A model generated the notes under the pieces. It did no database searches, was not told the DNA's origin, and saw nothing but the letters and a program-made list of their open reading frames with translations. The position numbers and the translations under genes were made by a program. Below, one piece after another: positions 1 through 6,167 of a DNA stretch of 64,000 nucleotides; within the stretch, counting starts at the first letter, position 1; each line of letters begins with the position of its first letter. The DNA is from DASRDZ01 sp035569495 (GTDB lineage: Bacteria > Chloroflexota > Dormibacteria > Aeolococcales > Aeolococcaceae), in the NCBI GenBank assembly GCA_035569495.1, contig DATMMX010000038.1:186001-250000 (forward strand). Direction: 5' to 3'.

Positions 1-647
1 CCGAGAGCGTCGTCGCGCGCGCCGTCGGGCACCGGCGTCTCGACGTACTGAGCCTGGCCCCCCTCGCGGTGCGGCGGGATGACCATGCGGCGGGCGATGC
101 GGTTGGCGACGTCGGCGCCGAACTCGGTGCGCACGATGTGCAGGCAGAGGTCGATGCCCGCGGCGGTGCCGGCGCTGGTGAGCACGCTGCCCTCGTCGAC
201 GTAGAGGACGTCGGGAGTCAGCTCGATGCGCGGATGGCGCTGCGCCAGTGTCGCCGCGTAGCGCCAGTGCGTGGTGGCGCGGCGGCCGTCGAGCAACCCG
301 GCGGCGGCGAGGACAAAGGCACCGCTGCAGACGCTGACAATCCGCGCGCCGCGCTGGTGGGCGTCGCGCAGGGCCTGCAGGGCCGCCTCGGGTGGCGGCG
401 TGGGGCTGTCGACGCGCCAGCCGGGGACGACGATGAGGTCGGCGGTGGCCAGGCGCTCCAGGCCGTGCGGCGTGTCGACCACGAATCCGGAGGAGGTGCG
501 CAGCGGCGGCGGCTCGCCGGCGCAGAGAGCGAAGTCGAAGCGGGGCAGGCCGTCCGCGCTGCGGTCGAGGCCGAACACCTCGCAGACCACGCCGATCTCG
601 AAGACCGGGGCGTGGTGGAAGGCGAGGACGGCGACGTCGCGGAGCAT
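1..647 (-). CDS. GlxA/FtrA-family regulator with DJ-1/PfpI domain (partial, C-terminus outside window)
   Basis: The reading frame starts at an ATG at 647 and runs off the left edge, leaving about 215 residues. The visible part is a DJ-1/PfpI (class I glutamine amidotransferase-like) domain: an N-terminal VAVLAFHHAPVFEIG strand, a VVPGW stretch, and a nucleophile-elbow-like IVSVCSGAFVLAAAGLLDGR at about residues 104-123. A THW segment and an SAGTAAGIDLCLHI segment follow. In GlxA/FtrA proteins this domain is followed by an AraC-type HTH pair, which here would lie outside the window. The gene is divergent from a tiny membrane protein and a rhodanese, a pairing seen for FtrA-like regulators, so it probably controls that unit through the repeats at 661-720. 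The ligand is unknown. Confidence 0.85.
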   Translation of the reverse strand, partial: MLRDVAVLAFHHAPVFEIGVVCEVFGLDRSADGLPRFDFALCAGEPPPLRTSSGFVVDTPHGLERLATADLIVVPGWRVDSPTPPPEAALQALRDAHQRGARIVSVCSGAFVLAAAGLLDGRRATTHWRYAATLAQRHPRIELTPDVLYVDEGSVLTSAGTAAGIDLCLHIVRTEFGADVANRIARRMVIPPHREGGQAQYVETPVPDGARDDAL

Positions 648-660
648 GGCGCCGCGGAGT

Positions 661-720
661 ATGGCAGGAAACTCACGGACATTGTCATTCCTGCCACTGG
701 CCGGCCCCGCTGGCAGGAAT
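661..720. promoter_or_regulatory. Triple TGGCAGGAAT operator-like repeats between glxA-like gene and rhodanese unit
   Basis: A 10-bp element occurs as ATTCCTGCCA at 687-696 and TGGCAGGAAT at 711-720, a perfect inverted pair with a 14-nt spacer. A further TGGCAGGAA lies at 662-670, making another inverted pair with the central copy. All copies sit in the 85-bp gap between divergent starts at 647 and 733. AraC-type activators usually bind such spaced half-sites, so this is the likely GlxA-family operator. Binding is inferred. Confidence 0.6.
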
Positions 721-732
721 CAGAGTGGGCAT

Positions 733-855
733 ATGGAAATCGGTCTCCCCATCTTCCTGATCGCGCTGGCGATCCTGGTGCCGATCTTCGGCGCCGACAC
801 CCGGGACGGCCGCGACTGGCAGACCCCGCCGACGAACACCGGGAGGTGGCGGTAG
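733..855 (+). CDS. 40-aa single-pass membrane protein upstream of rhodanese
   Basis: An ATG at 733 opens a 40-codon frame whose stop (853-855) abuts the ATG of the rhodanese gene at 856, so translation is probably coupled. The peptide begins MEIGLPIFLIALAILVPIF, one hydrophobic helix of about 17 residues, and ends in a short polar tail with acidic, basic and Trp residues. It could be a membrane tether or a small subunit for the neighbouring sulfurtransferase. I do not recognise a family. Its position directly after the putative GlxA operator supports it being expressed. Confidence 0.6.
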   Translation: MEIGLPIFLIALAILVPIFGADTRDGRDWQTPPTNTGRWR

Positions 856-1263
856 ATGCAGGCGATCACCTCGTCCGTCCTGGGCATCGAGGCGGCACCG
901 CCGGAGGTCGCGGCGCGGCACTTCCGCGAGAAGCTGGCGCTGGAGACCGACCCCGCCGACGTCAACCGCGACATGGCCGCGGGCGTGGACGACTTCGTCG
1001 TCGTCGACGTGCGCTCGTCCGACGCCTATCGCGAGGCCCACGTGCCGGGGGCGATCTCCCTGCCATGGCGGGAGATCTCCGAGGGCGCGTCGCTGCCGCT
1101 GGAGCGCGACCGGGTGGCCATCGTGTACTGCTGGGGACCGCACTGCGACGGCGCGACCCGGGGCGCGGCGCGGCTGGCGGCGCTCGGCTACCGGGTCAAG
1201 GAGATGATCGGCGGCATCGACGGCTGGCGGCGCGAGGGGCTGCCGGTGGTCCCGGCTTCCTGA
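856..1263 (+). CDS. Rhodanese-like domain sulfurtransferase
   Basis: This 135-aa protein is a single rhodanese domain. A VVVDVRSSDAYREAHVPGAISLP stretch (about residues 47-69) matches the conserved DVR and HIPGA elements. The active-site loop reads YCWGPHCDGATRGA, with the likely persulfide Cys in CDGATR. A C-terminal GGIDGW motif completes the domain. Single-domain rhodaneses move sulfane sulfur from thiosulfate or persulfides to thiol acceptors. The Trp/Gly-rich YCWGP variant of the loop occurs in rhodaneses that sit next to GlxA/FtrA-type regulators, as here. The start directly follows the stop of the 40-aa membrane gene. The physiological substrate is not visible. Confidence 0.9.
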   Translation: MQAITSSVLGIEAAPPEVAARHFREKLALETDPADVNRDMAAGVDDFVVVDVRSSDAYREAHVPGAISLPWREISEGASLPLERDRVAIVYCWGPHCDGATRGAARLAALGYRVKEMIGGIDGWRREGLPVVPAS

Positions 1264-1281
1264 GGCTGGGCCGGGCTCGGC

Positions 1282-1662
1282 TCAGCGAGCGGTCGCTGTC
1301 GCGGCTTCGGTGGCGCGCAGGATGCTGTCAAGCAGCCCGGGGTAGACCTCGTCGAGGGCCTCGCGGCGCAGCGTCAGCATCTTGCGCGTGCCCTCGTAGT
1401 GGGCGTCGATGATGCCCGACTCCTTGAGCACACGGAAGTGGTGGCTGAGGGTCGACTTGGTGACGGCGAGCTCGAAGCTGCCGCAGCTCAGCGGGTCGCC
1501 GTTCTTGGCGAGACCGCGGACGATCGCCATGCGCACCGGGTCGCCGAGGGCCTGGAGCACCGCGGTGATGTCGGCGACGGGATAGGGACCGGCGGTGACG
1601 GGCTCGGCGCACGGCTCAACGGCGGCGCCTGCCTCAGCCTCCCCCGGGATAGGCTGGTTCAT
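1282..1662 (-). CDS. ArsR-family HTH transcriptional regulator
   Basis: I chose the ATG at 1662, giving 126 aa. A longer frame exists upstream, but its extra residues have no family resemblance and would cross the promoter. The core has the ArsR winged helix: LQALGDPVRMAIVRGLAK at about residues 36-53, then a recognition helix TKSTLSHHFRVLKESGIIDA, then a wing containing GTRKMLTLR. No obvious metal-binding Cys cluster (such as CxC) is present, although single Cys residues occur. It is divergent from the small protein and MFS exporter at 1739-3477, and probably represses that unit from the sites at 1671-1710. The inducer is unknown. Confidence 0.88.
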   Translation of the reverse strand: MNQPIPGEAEAGAAVEPCAEPVTAGPYPVADITAVLQALGDPVRMAIVRGLAKNGDPLSCGSFELAVTKSTLSHHFRVLKESGIIDAHYEGTRKMLTLRREALDEVYPGLLDSILRATEAATATAR

Positions 1663-1670
1663 AGTTTGAC

Positions 1671-1710
1671 GTTCATCGAACAATAGTGGTACGATCCACG
1701 TCGAACAATA
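1671..1710. promoter_or_regulatory. Operator-like repeats between arsR-type gene and exporter unit
   Basis: GTTCATCGAAC at 1671-1681 is a palindrome with a 3-nt centre. The 10-mer TCGAACAATA occurs twice, at 1676-1685 and 1701-1710, 25 bp apart. Both copies lie in the 76-bp divergent intergenic region, as expected for an ArsR-type autorepressor that also controls the exporter. Binding is inferred. Confidence 0.55.
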
Positions 1711-1738
1711 CCACAGCCCACTTTCGAGGGACACGCAG

Positions 1739-1945
1739 ATGGAATCGACGATGGAGCACGAGCTGCAGCTCCGGCTGCTTCGCCAGGCGCGTGCGGCCTT
1801 CACCGGACCGGCGTCCGGCGAGCGGCCCGGTGACCACCTTCACTTCGACCGGCGGGCGCACGCCTGGCGCACCCACGAGGAGCTCGGCCGGCCGGCGGTC
1901 GAGGCGGGGATCGGGCGCGAGTCCGCAGTCATGGGTTGCTCCTGA
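1739..1945 (+). CDS. Small hypothetical protein (68 aa) overlapping the MFS exporter start
   Basis: An AGGGA ribosome-binding-like sequence precedes the ATG at 1739; a second in-frame ATG is at 1751. The frame ends in MGCS-stop at 1945, overlapping the TTG start of the exporter by about 10 nt, which suggests translational coupling. The protein is polar, rich in Arg, His and Glu (HELQLRLLRQARAAF near the start), with no membrane segment. It has no recognised domain. It may be a leader that couples expression or a small cytoplasmic partner. Confidence 0.45.
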   Translation: MESTMEHELQLRLLRQARAAFTGPASGERPGDHLHFDRRAHAWRTHEELGRPAVEAGIGRESAVMGCS

Positions 1946-3477
1946 CCGTGGCGGCACTCGCGCCCGCTCCTCGCCCCACCACCGCGGTGGGTCCGGGGTT
2001 GCCTCCTGATTCGGTTGCCCCGCGCCGCACGCCCGCGGAGCGGCGGCGCTGGCTGGCTCTGGTCTCGCTGTGCATCGGGCAGCTGATGATCGTGCTCGAC
2101 GCGACCATCGTCAACGTCGCCCTGCCCTCGATCCAGACCAGCCTGCACTTCTCCCCCGCCTCGCTGGCCTGGGTGGTCAACGGCTACTTCATCGCCTTCG
2201 GCGGCCTGCTGCTGCTGATGGGGCGACTCGGTGACCTGGTGGGACGGCGCCGCGTGTTTTTGTCAGGATTGGCCGCATTCAGCGCGGCCTCGCTGCTGTG
2301 CGGGCTGGCGCCCACGGGCGAGCTCCTGGTGCTGGCGCGCTTTGCCCAGGGCATGGCGGCGGCGGCGGTGTCGGCGATGGTGCTGGCCATCCTGGTGACG
2401 CTGTTCCCCACGCCGCGCCAGACCGCGCGGGCGATGAGCGTGTACGCGTGCGTCGCCTCGGCGGGCGGCGCCATCGGGCTGCTGCTCGGCGGCGTGCTCA
2501 CCGCGGCGCTGAGCTGGCACTGGATCTTCTTCGTCAACCTGCCGATCGGCGTGGCCGCGCTGGTGCTGGGCTTTGCGCTGATCCCCGTGCACGTCGGCAG
2601 CGGGCTGCGCCACGGCGTCGACGTGCTCGGCGCGGTGCTGGTGACGGCGGCGCCGTCGCTGGCCATCTACACGATCCTGCAGGCGTCGGAGAACGGCTGG
2701 ACCACGATGCGCACCCTGCTGCTCGGGGTGGGCGCGGTCGTTCTGGGGGCGTCGTTCGTCGCGGTGGAGACGCGGGTGCGCACGCCGCTGATGCCGCTGC
2801 GCGTCTTCCGCTCGCGCCAGGTCACCGGCGCCAACCTCGTGCGCGCGCTGTTCCCCGTCGGGCTGTTCGGCTCCCTGTACCTCGGCGCGCTGTATCTGCA
2901 GAACGTTCTCGGCTACGACTCCCTGCACACCGGGCTGGCCTTCCTGCCGCAGAGCCTGGCCATCGGCACGTTCTCCATGTTCGTGACCGGACGGCTGGTG
3001 GCGCGGTTCAGCGCTAAGGCGACGCTCATCCCGGGCCTGCTGCTGGTGGCGGCGGGGCTGGCACTGTTCGCGCGCATGCCGGTTGGCGCGTCGTATGTCG
3101 TCGACATCCTGCCGGTGACACTGCTCATCGGCATCGGCGCGGGGCTGGTGTTCATGCCGTCCGTGGCCCTGGCCATGGCGGGGGCGCGGCCCGAGGACAC
3201 CGGCGTCGCCTCGGGGCTGGCCAACGTGTCGCTGCAGATCGGCGCGGCGCTGGGCGTGGCGGTGCTGGCGGGGGTGTCGACCGGGCACGTCCGCTCCCTG
3301 CTGGCGGACGGGGTGCCGGCGCGGGTGGCCCTGGCGTCCGGATACCACCTCGCACTGGTGGTGGCCGTGGGATGCCTGCTGGCGGCGACGGCGATCGGGG
3401 CGCTCGTGCTGCGGGGCGCGCCTCGCGCTGCGGCGGTCGCGTTGGGGCGCGCCGAGGTGTCCCTGGGGGCCGACTGA
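1936..3477 (+). CDS. DHA2-family (EmrB/QacA type) MFS drug exporter
   Basis: The protein is 513 aa from the TTG at 1936; GTG at 1948 is an alternative start. It has the length and hydrophobicity of a 14-helix DHA2 exporter. The LDATIVNVALPSIQ sequence in TM1 is the family hallmark (motif D1), and GRLGDLVGRRRVFL is the loop 2-3 motif A. A GGAIGLLLGGVLTAALSWHWIFFVNLPIG stretch carries the antiporter motif C and its following loop. These proton-driven pumps export hydrophobic cations and other toxic compounds. Divergent placement next to an ArsR regulator suggests induction by a pump substrate. The substrate cannot be read from sequence. Confidence 0.92.
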   Translation: MLLTVAALAPAPRPTTAVGPGLPPDSVAPRRTPAERRRWLALVSLCIGQLMIVLDATIVNVALPSIQTSLHFSPASLAWVVNGYFIAFGGLLLLMGRLGDLVGRRRVFLSGLAAFSAASLLCGLAPTGELLVLARFAQGMAAAAVSAMVLAILVTLFPTPRQTARAMSVYACVASAGGAIGLLLGGVLTAALSWHWIFFVNLPIGVAALVLGFALIPVHVGSGLRHGVDVLGAVLVTAAPSLAIYTILQASENGWTTMRTLLLGVGAVVLGASFVAVETRVRTPLMPLRVFRSRQVTGANLVRALFPVGLFGSLYLGALYLQNVLGYDSLHTGLAFLPQSLAIGTFSMFVTGRLVARFSAKATLIPGLLLVAAGLALFARMPVGASYVVDILPVTLLIGIGAGLVFMPSVALAMAGARPEDTGVASGLANVSLQIGAALGVAVLAGVSTGHVRSLLADGVPARVALASGYHLALVVAVGCLLAATAIGALVLRGAPRAAAVALGRAEVSLGAD

Positions 3478-3506
3478 GGGGCGGCGGGTATACTCGGGCC
3501 CGGCTT

Positions 3507-3579
3507 GGGGTCGTAGCTCAGTTGGGAGAGCGCTGCCTTCGCACGGCAGAGGTCCGGGGTTCGAATCCCCGCGGCTCCA
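3507..3579 (+). tRNA. tRNA-Ala (anticodon CGC)
   Basis: A full cloverleaf folds by hand. The acceptor stem pairs GGGGTCG with CGGCTCC through two G-U pairs. The D arm uses GCTC/GAGC. The anticodon stem is CTGCC/GGCAG with loop TTCGCAC, giving anticodon CGC. The T arm is CGGGG-TTCGAAT-CCCCG. The discriminator is A at 3579 and no CCA is encoded. The anticodon reads GCG (Ala). Its 3' half is duplicated at 14949-14986 beside a serine integrase, which marks it as an integration target or donor. Confidence 0.95.
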
Positions 3580-3580
3580 C
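3543..3580 (+). repeat. 38-bp direct repeat, chromosomal copy (tRNA-Ala 3' part; att-like)
   Basis: The 38 bases from the 3' strand of the anticodon stem through the acceptor stem are identical to 14949-14986 in the same orientation. Identity stops abruptly on both sides (GC versus GT before it, AGGCC versus CAAAC after it). This is the usual pattern of a tRNA 3'-end attachment sequence. Confidence 0.85.
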
Positions 3581-3699
3581 AGGCCCCTCCTTCGGCGACG
3601 CACCGGCGCGCCGGTCAAGGCGGCGGTGACGACTCGCGCCAGTGCGAAGGCCGGAGCCCCGGTCCTGATCGCGCACGCCGTCGATGCCAACGGCCGACG

Positions 3700-4197
3700 T
3701 TCCAGTGGGTCGGCGTAGCGCACGTCGATCGGACGCTCGCGCGACCACCAGTCGCCGATGGCGCCGAGCCGGTGGCGATGTGGCGCGATCATCTCGCGCA
3801 CGGTGGGCAGCGACTCCGGCGGGGCATGCCTGCGGGCATGTCGAGCTGTTGCTCGATGCCGGGCTCGTCGGCGTGGAACGACGCCGCCAGGTTGAAGATC
3901 GCACCTGCCGTGCTGGATGGCGACGACGCGGCGCGTGGTGAAGGAGCGCCCGTCGCGGATGCGGTCGACCTCGAAGAGGATGGGCACGTTGGTCTCGCCG
4001 GGCCGCAGGAAGTAGGCGTGCAGCGAGTGCACCAGCCCGTGCTCGACGGTGCGCCCCGCCGCGATCAGCGCCTGCCCGGCGACCTGCCCGCCGAAGACGC
4101 GCTGGCGTTCCTCGGTGGAGCTGGCCCCACGGAAGATGTTCTCCTCGATCTGCTCCAAGTCGAGGATGCGCAGCAGCTCGTCGAGCGCCTGGGTCAC
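3700..4197 (-). pseudogene. Decayed acyl-CoA thioesterase II (TesB-like), frameshifted and truncated
   Basis: From a GTG at 4197 the translation reads TQALDELLRILDLEQIEENIFRG and continues with FGGQVAGQALIAAGRTV and HSLHAYFLRPGE, clearly a TesB hot-dog thioesterase. After AIQHGR the frame is lost: the expected continuation (IFNLAASFHADEPGIEQQ) is found one frame over. The original frame then resumes at PPESLPTVREMI. TesB similarity ends near YADPLE at about 3700, so most of the second hot-dog domain, including the expected catalytic Asp/Gln/Thr set, is missing. TesB hydrolyses acyl-CoA to free acid plus CoA. The decay borders the tRNA-Ala attachment region. Base-calling error could explain the paired shifts but not the lost C-terminus. 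Confidence 0.8.
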
Positions 4198-4210
4198 GGG
4201 CGGTGAGAGC

Positions 4211-6055
4211 CTACCCGCCGGGGATGCCCCTCTGTGGTGTGGCGGGCGGCCAGGTCGTGCTGATGCGGACCGCGTAGGAGGGACGGGCCACCTGCGGCCC
4301 GACGCCGGGCGACAGGCTGCTCTGGCAGTACGAGGTGCACTTCGGGTTCGCCCCCTGGCAGTACGAGGTGCAGACCTTGTTGTTGCTCCCGAAGCAGTAC
4401 GTCTGGCAGACGGTGTTGTTGTTGCCGTAGCAGTACGTCGTGCATGACGTGGCGTTGTTGTTGTTGCAGTACGAGGTGCAGCCGGGCGCGGTATTGGTGC
4501 AGGCGTTGCAGTTGAAGGGCTGCGGCGTGGGAGCGGGTGTCGGCGTGGGTTGTTGTACCGGTGTCGCTGTCGGCACGGGTGGCGGCGGCGACGCAGCTGT
4601 CGCCGGAGTCGGGGCCGGCGAGGGCGCGAAGGCCGGCGGCGGAGTCGGTGCTGCGGTGGGGTCGGACGGTGCGGCAGGTGCGCCGCCCGGGCTGGTGGCT
4701 TCGGGCGCGGCGGTGCTCCTGGGAGCGGGGGACTGCGCGGAGCCCGGGGTCGCGGACGTGCCCTGCACCGCGCCATCGTCGTGGCGGACACCGGAACCGC
4801 CGCCAGCGCTCGTGCTCGCCGAAGCGACGGGAGCAGCGCCGCTCGCCGGCTGGGCTGCGACGACGTGAAGCCCACCCGCGGCGAGGCCCGCCGCCACCGC
4901 ACCGGCGACGGCCGCCGAGGCCACCGTCGAACCCGCCTGCTCCAGGAATGGACCGATGCGCGTCAGCGCCGGGAACTGCGCCACCCAGGCGCTCAGGCCC
5001 ACAGCGCGCGTGACCTTGCGCAGCGAGATCTGCAGGAACGCGCGCACCACCGCGGGATCGAATTGCGCACCGGCGCAGCTGACGAGCTCCTTGCGCGCGG
5101 CCTCTGGACGCATCGGCTTCTTGTACGCCCGTGCGGCGGTCATGGTCTCGAAGGAGTCGGCGACGGCCACGATGCGCCCTCCCAGCGAGATCTTCTCGCC
5201 GGCGAGGCCGAGCGGATATCCCCTGCCGTCCCAGCGCTCGTGGTGCTGCGCGATGGCCGGGCCCCACTCGCCGAGCCAGTCGACGATCGGGCCGACCAGC
5301 CGCGCGCCCTCCTCGGGATGCCGGCGCAGCTCCTCCCACTCCTCGTCGCTGGGCCTGCCCGGCTTGTTGAGGATGTCGTGCGACACGCGCAGCTTGCCGA
5401 TGTCGTGCAGCAGCGAGGCCCAGCGCAGCTTCGAGCGGTCTTCGACGGAGAGCTTCATCTCCGCGGCCAGCATGTCGGTGAACACACGAACGCGCTCTGA
5501 GTGGCCGCGGGTGCGCTTGTCGTGCACGCTCAACGCAGTGGCCAGCTCGAGCACGGTCTGGAGCGAGTCCGTGGTGCTGTCGCTGAGGCCGCGAAGGCGC
5601 GCCTCCTCGAGGCGACGGCGCAGGTCTGACGGGGTGCCCACCTTGCGCGCCACCTTGAAGCGTCGAGGCGCCTGGTCCGGGAAGACCATGGAGAGGTTGA
5701 GCAAAGCCGCCAGCGGCAGCAGGCGTCGTGCTGCACGCTCCATGACCGCGACGACCGCCATGGGCGCGAGCGTCACGCAGGCCCACCAGAGGACGGGCTG
5801 GATGAAGGCGCCGGACCGCGGCAGATGGCCGGCCAGCGTGATGGAAACCGCGAGCGCAATCGCGATCGGCGCCACGAAGGCGAGGGCACGCACGGCCCGT
5901 CCCAGCCGGGGGCGCGCCTGCCACTCGTTGGCGTGCTTGGTCGGAGATCCTGCCTCGGCCACGCCCTCCTTATCACGCGCTTCCGCGCGCGTGCGAGCGC
6001 GGTTCACCGCGCTGTCACCGCTCCCCAACCCCCGCGACACACTCGTGGCGCGCAT
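4211..6055 (-). CDS. Membrane HD-GYP phosphodiesterase-like protein with C-terminal CxxYC repeats
   Basis: The protein is 614 aa. Residues 56-110 hold two hydrophobic segments. An HD-GYP domain spans about 165-350, with LLHDIGKL (HD at 217-218), HHERWDGRGYP at 271-281 carrying the GYP signature, and GRIVAVADSFETMT. Such domains hydrolyse cyclic-di-GMP. A third hydrophobic segment at about 376-402 is followed by a long Pro/Ala/Thr-rich linker. The end of the protein carries five CxxYC motifs (CTSYC, CTTYC, CQTYC, CTSYC, CTSYC) at an 11-12 residue period, separated by Asn-rich spacers. With the HD domain in the cytosol, the Cys-rich tail should lie outside. The tail is unlike any HD-GYP appendage I know. 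It lies downstream of the giant secreted protein gene on the same strand. Confidence 0.88.
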   Translation of the reverse strand: MRATSVSRGLGSGDSAVNRARTRAEARDKEGVAEAGSPTKHANEWQARPRLGRAVRALAFVAPIAIALAVSITLAGHLPRSGAFIQPVLWWACVTLAPMAVVAVMERAARRLLPLAALLNLSMVFPDQAPRRFKVARKVGTPSDLRRRLEEARLRGLSDSTTDSLQTVLELATALSVHDKRTRGHSERVRVFTDMLAAEMKLSVEDRSKLRWASLLHDIGKLRVSHDILNKPGRPSDEEWEELRRHPEEGARLVGPIVDWLGEWGPAIAQHHERWDGRGYPLGLAGEKISLGGRIVAVADSFETMTAARAYKKPMRPEAARKELVSCAGAQFDPAVVRAFLQISLRKVTRAVGLSAWVAQFPALTRIGPFLEQAGSTVASAAVAGAVAAGLAAGGLHVVAAQPASGAAPVASASTSAGGGSGVRHDDGAVQGTSATPGSAQSPAPRSTAAPEATSPGGAPAAPSDPTAAPTPPPAFAPSPAPTPATAASPPPPVPTATPVQQPTPTPAPTPQPFNCNACTNTAPGCTSYCNNNNATSCTTYCYGNNNTVCQTYCFGSNNKVCTSYCQGANPKCTSYCQSSLSPGVGPQVARPSYAVRISTTWPPATPQRGIPGG

Positions 6056-6167
6056 GCGATGAGGCCGGGGACAGGGGCGAAATCCCCTACCGGCCCATCC
6101 GTTCGACGTCCGAGAAGCCGGGTTGCGCCACGCTCAACTCGGCGGACGACGTAGGGCGGTGAGGTGC

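Noticed and set aside
3518..3904. Minus-strand frame ending in VEPRGFEPRTSAVRRQRSPN.
   Set aside because: It is antisense translation of the tRNA-Ala gene joined to tesB debris, a known annotation artefact.
2263..4902. Very long 879-codon minus-strand frame.
   Set aside because: It is mainly the shadow of the MFS gene and the HD-GYP tail. Only the tesB piece inside it has family resemblance.
6062..6100. GGGGCGAAATCCCCTACCGGC resembles part of an FMN riboswitch aptamer on the plus strand.
   Set aside because: Both flanking genes are on the minus strand, no riboflavin gene follows, and the second half of the aptamer (helices toward GCCGACAGT) is not seen.
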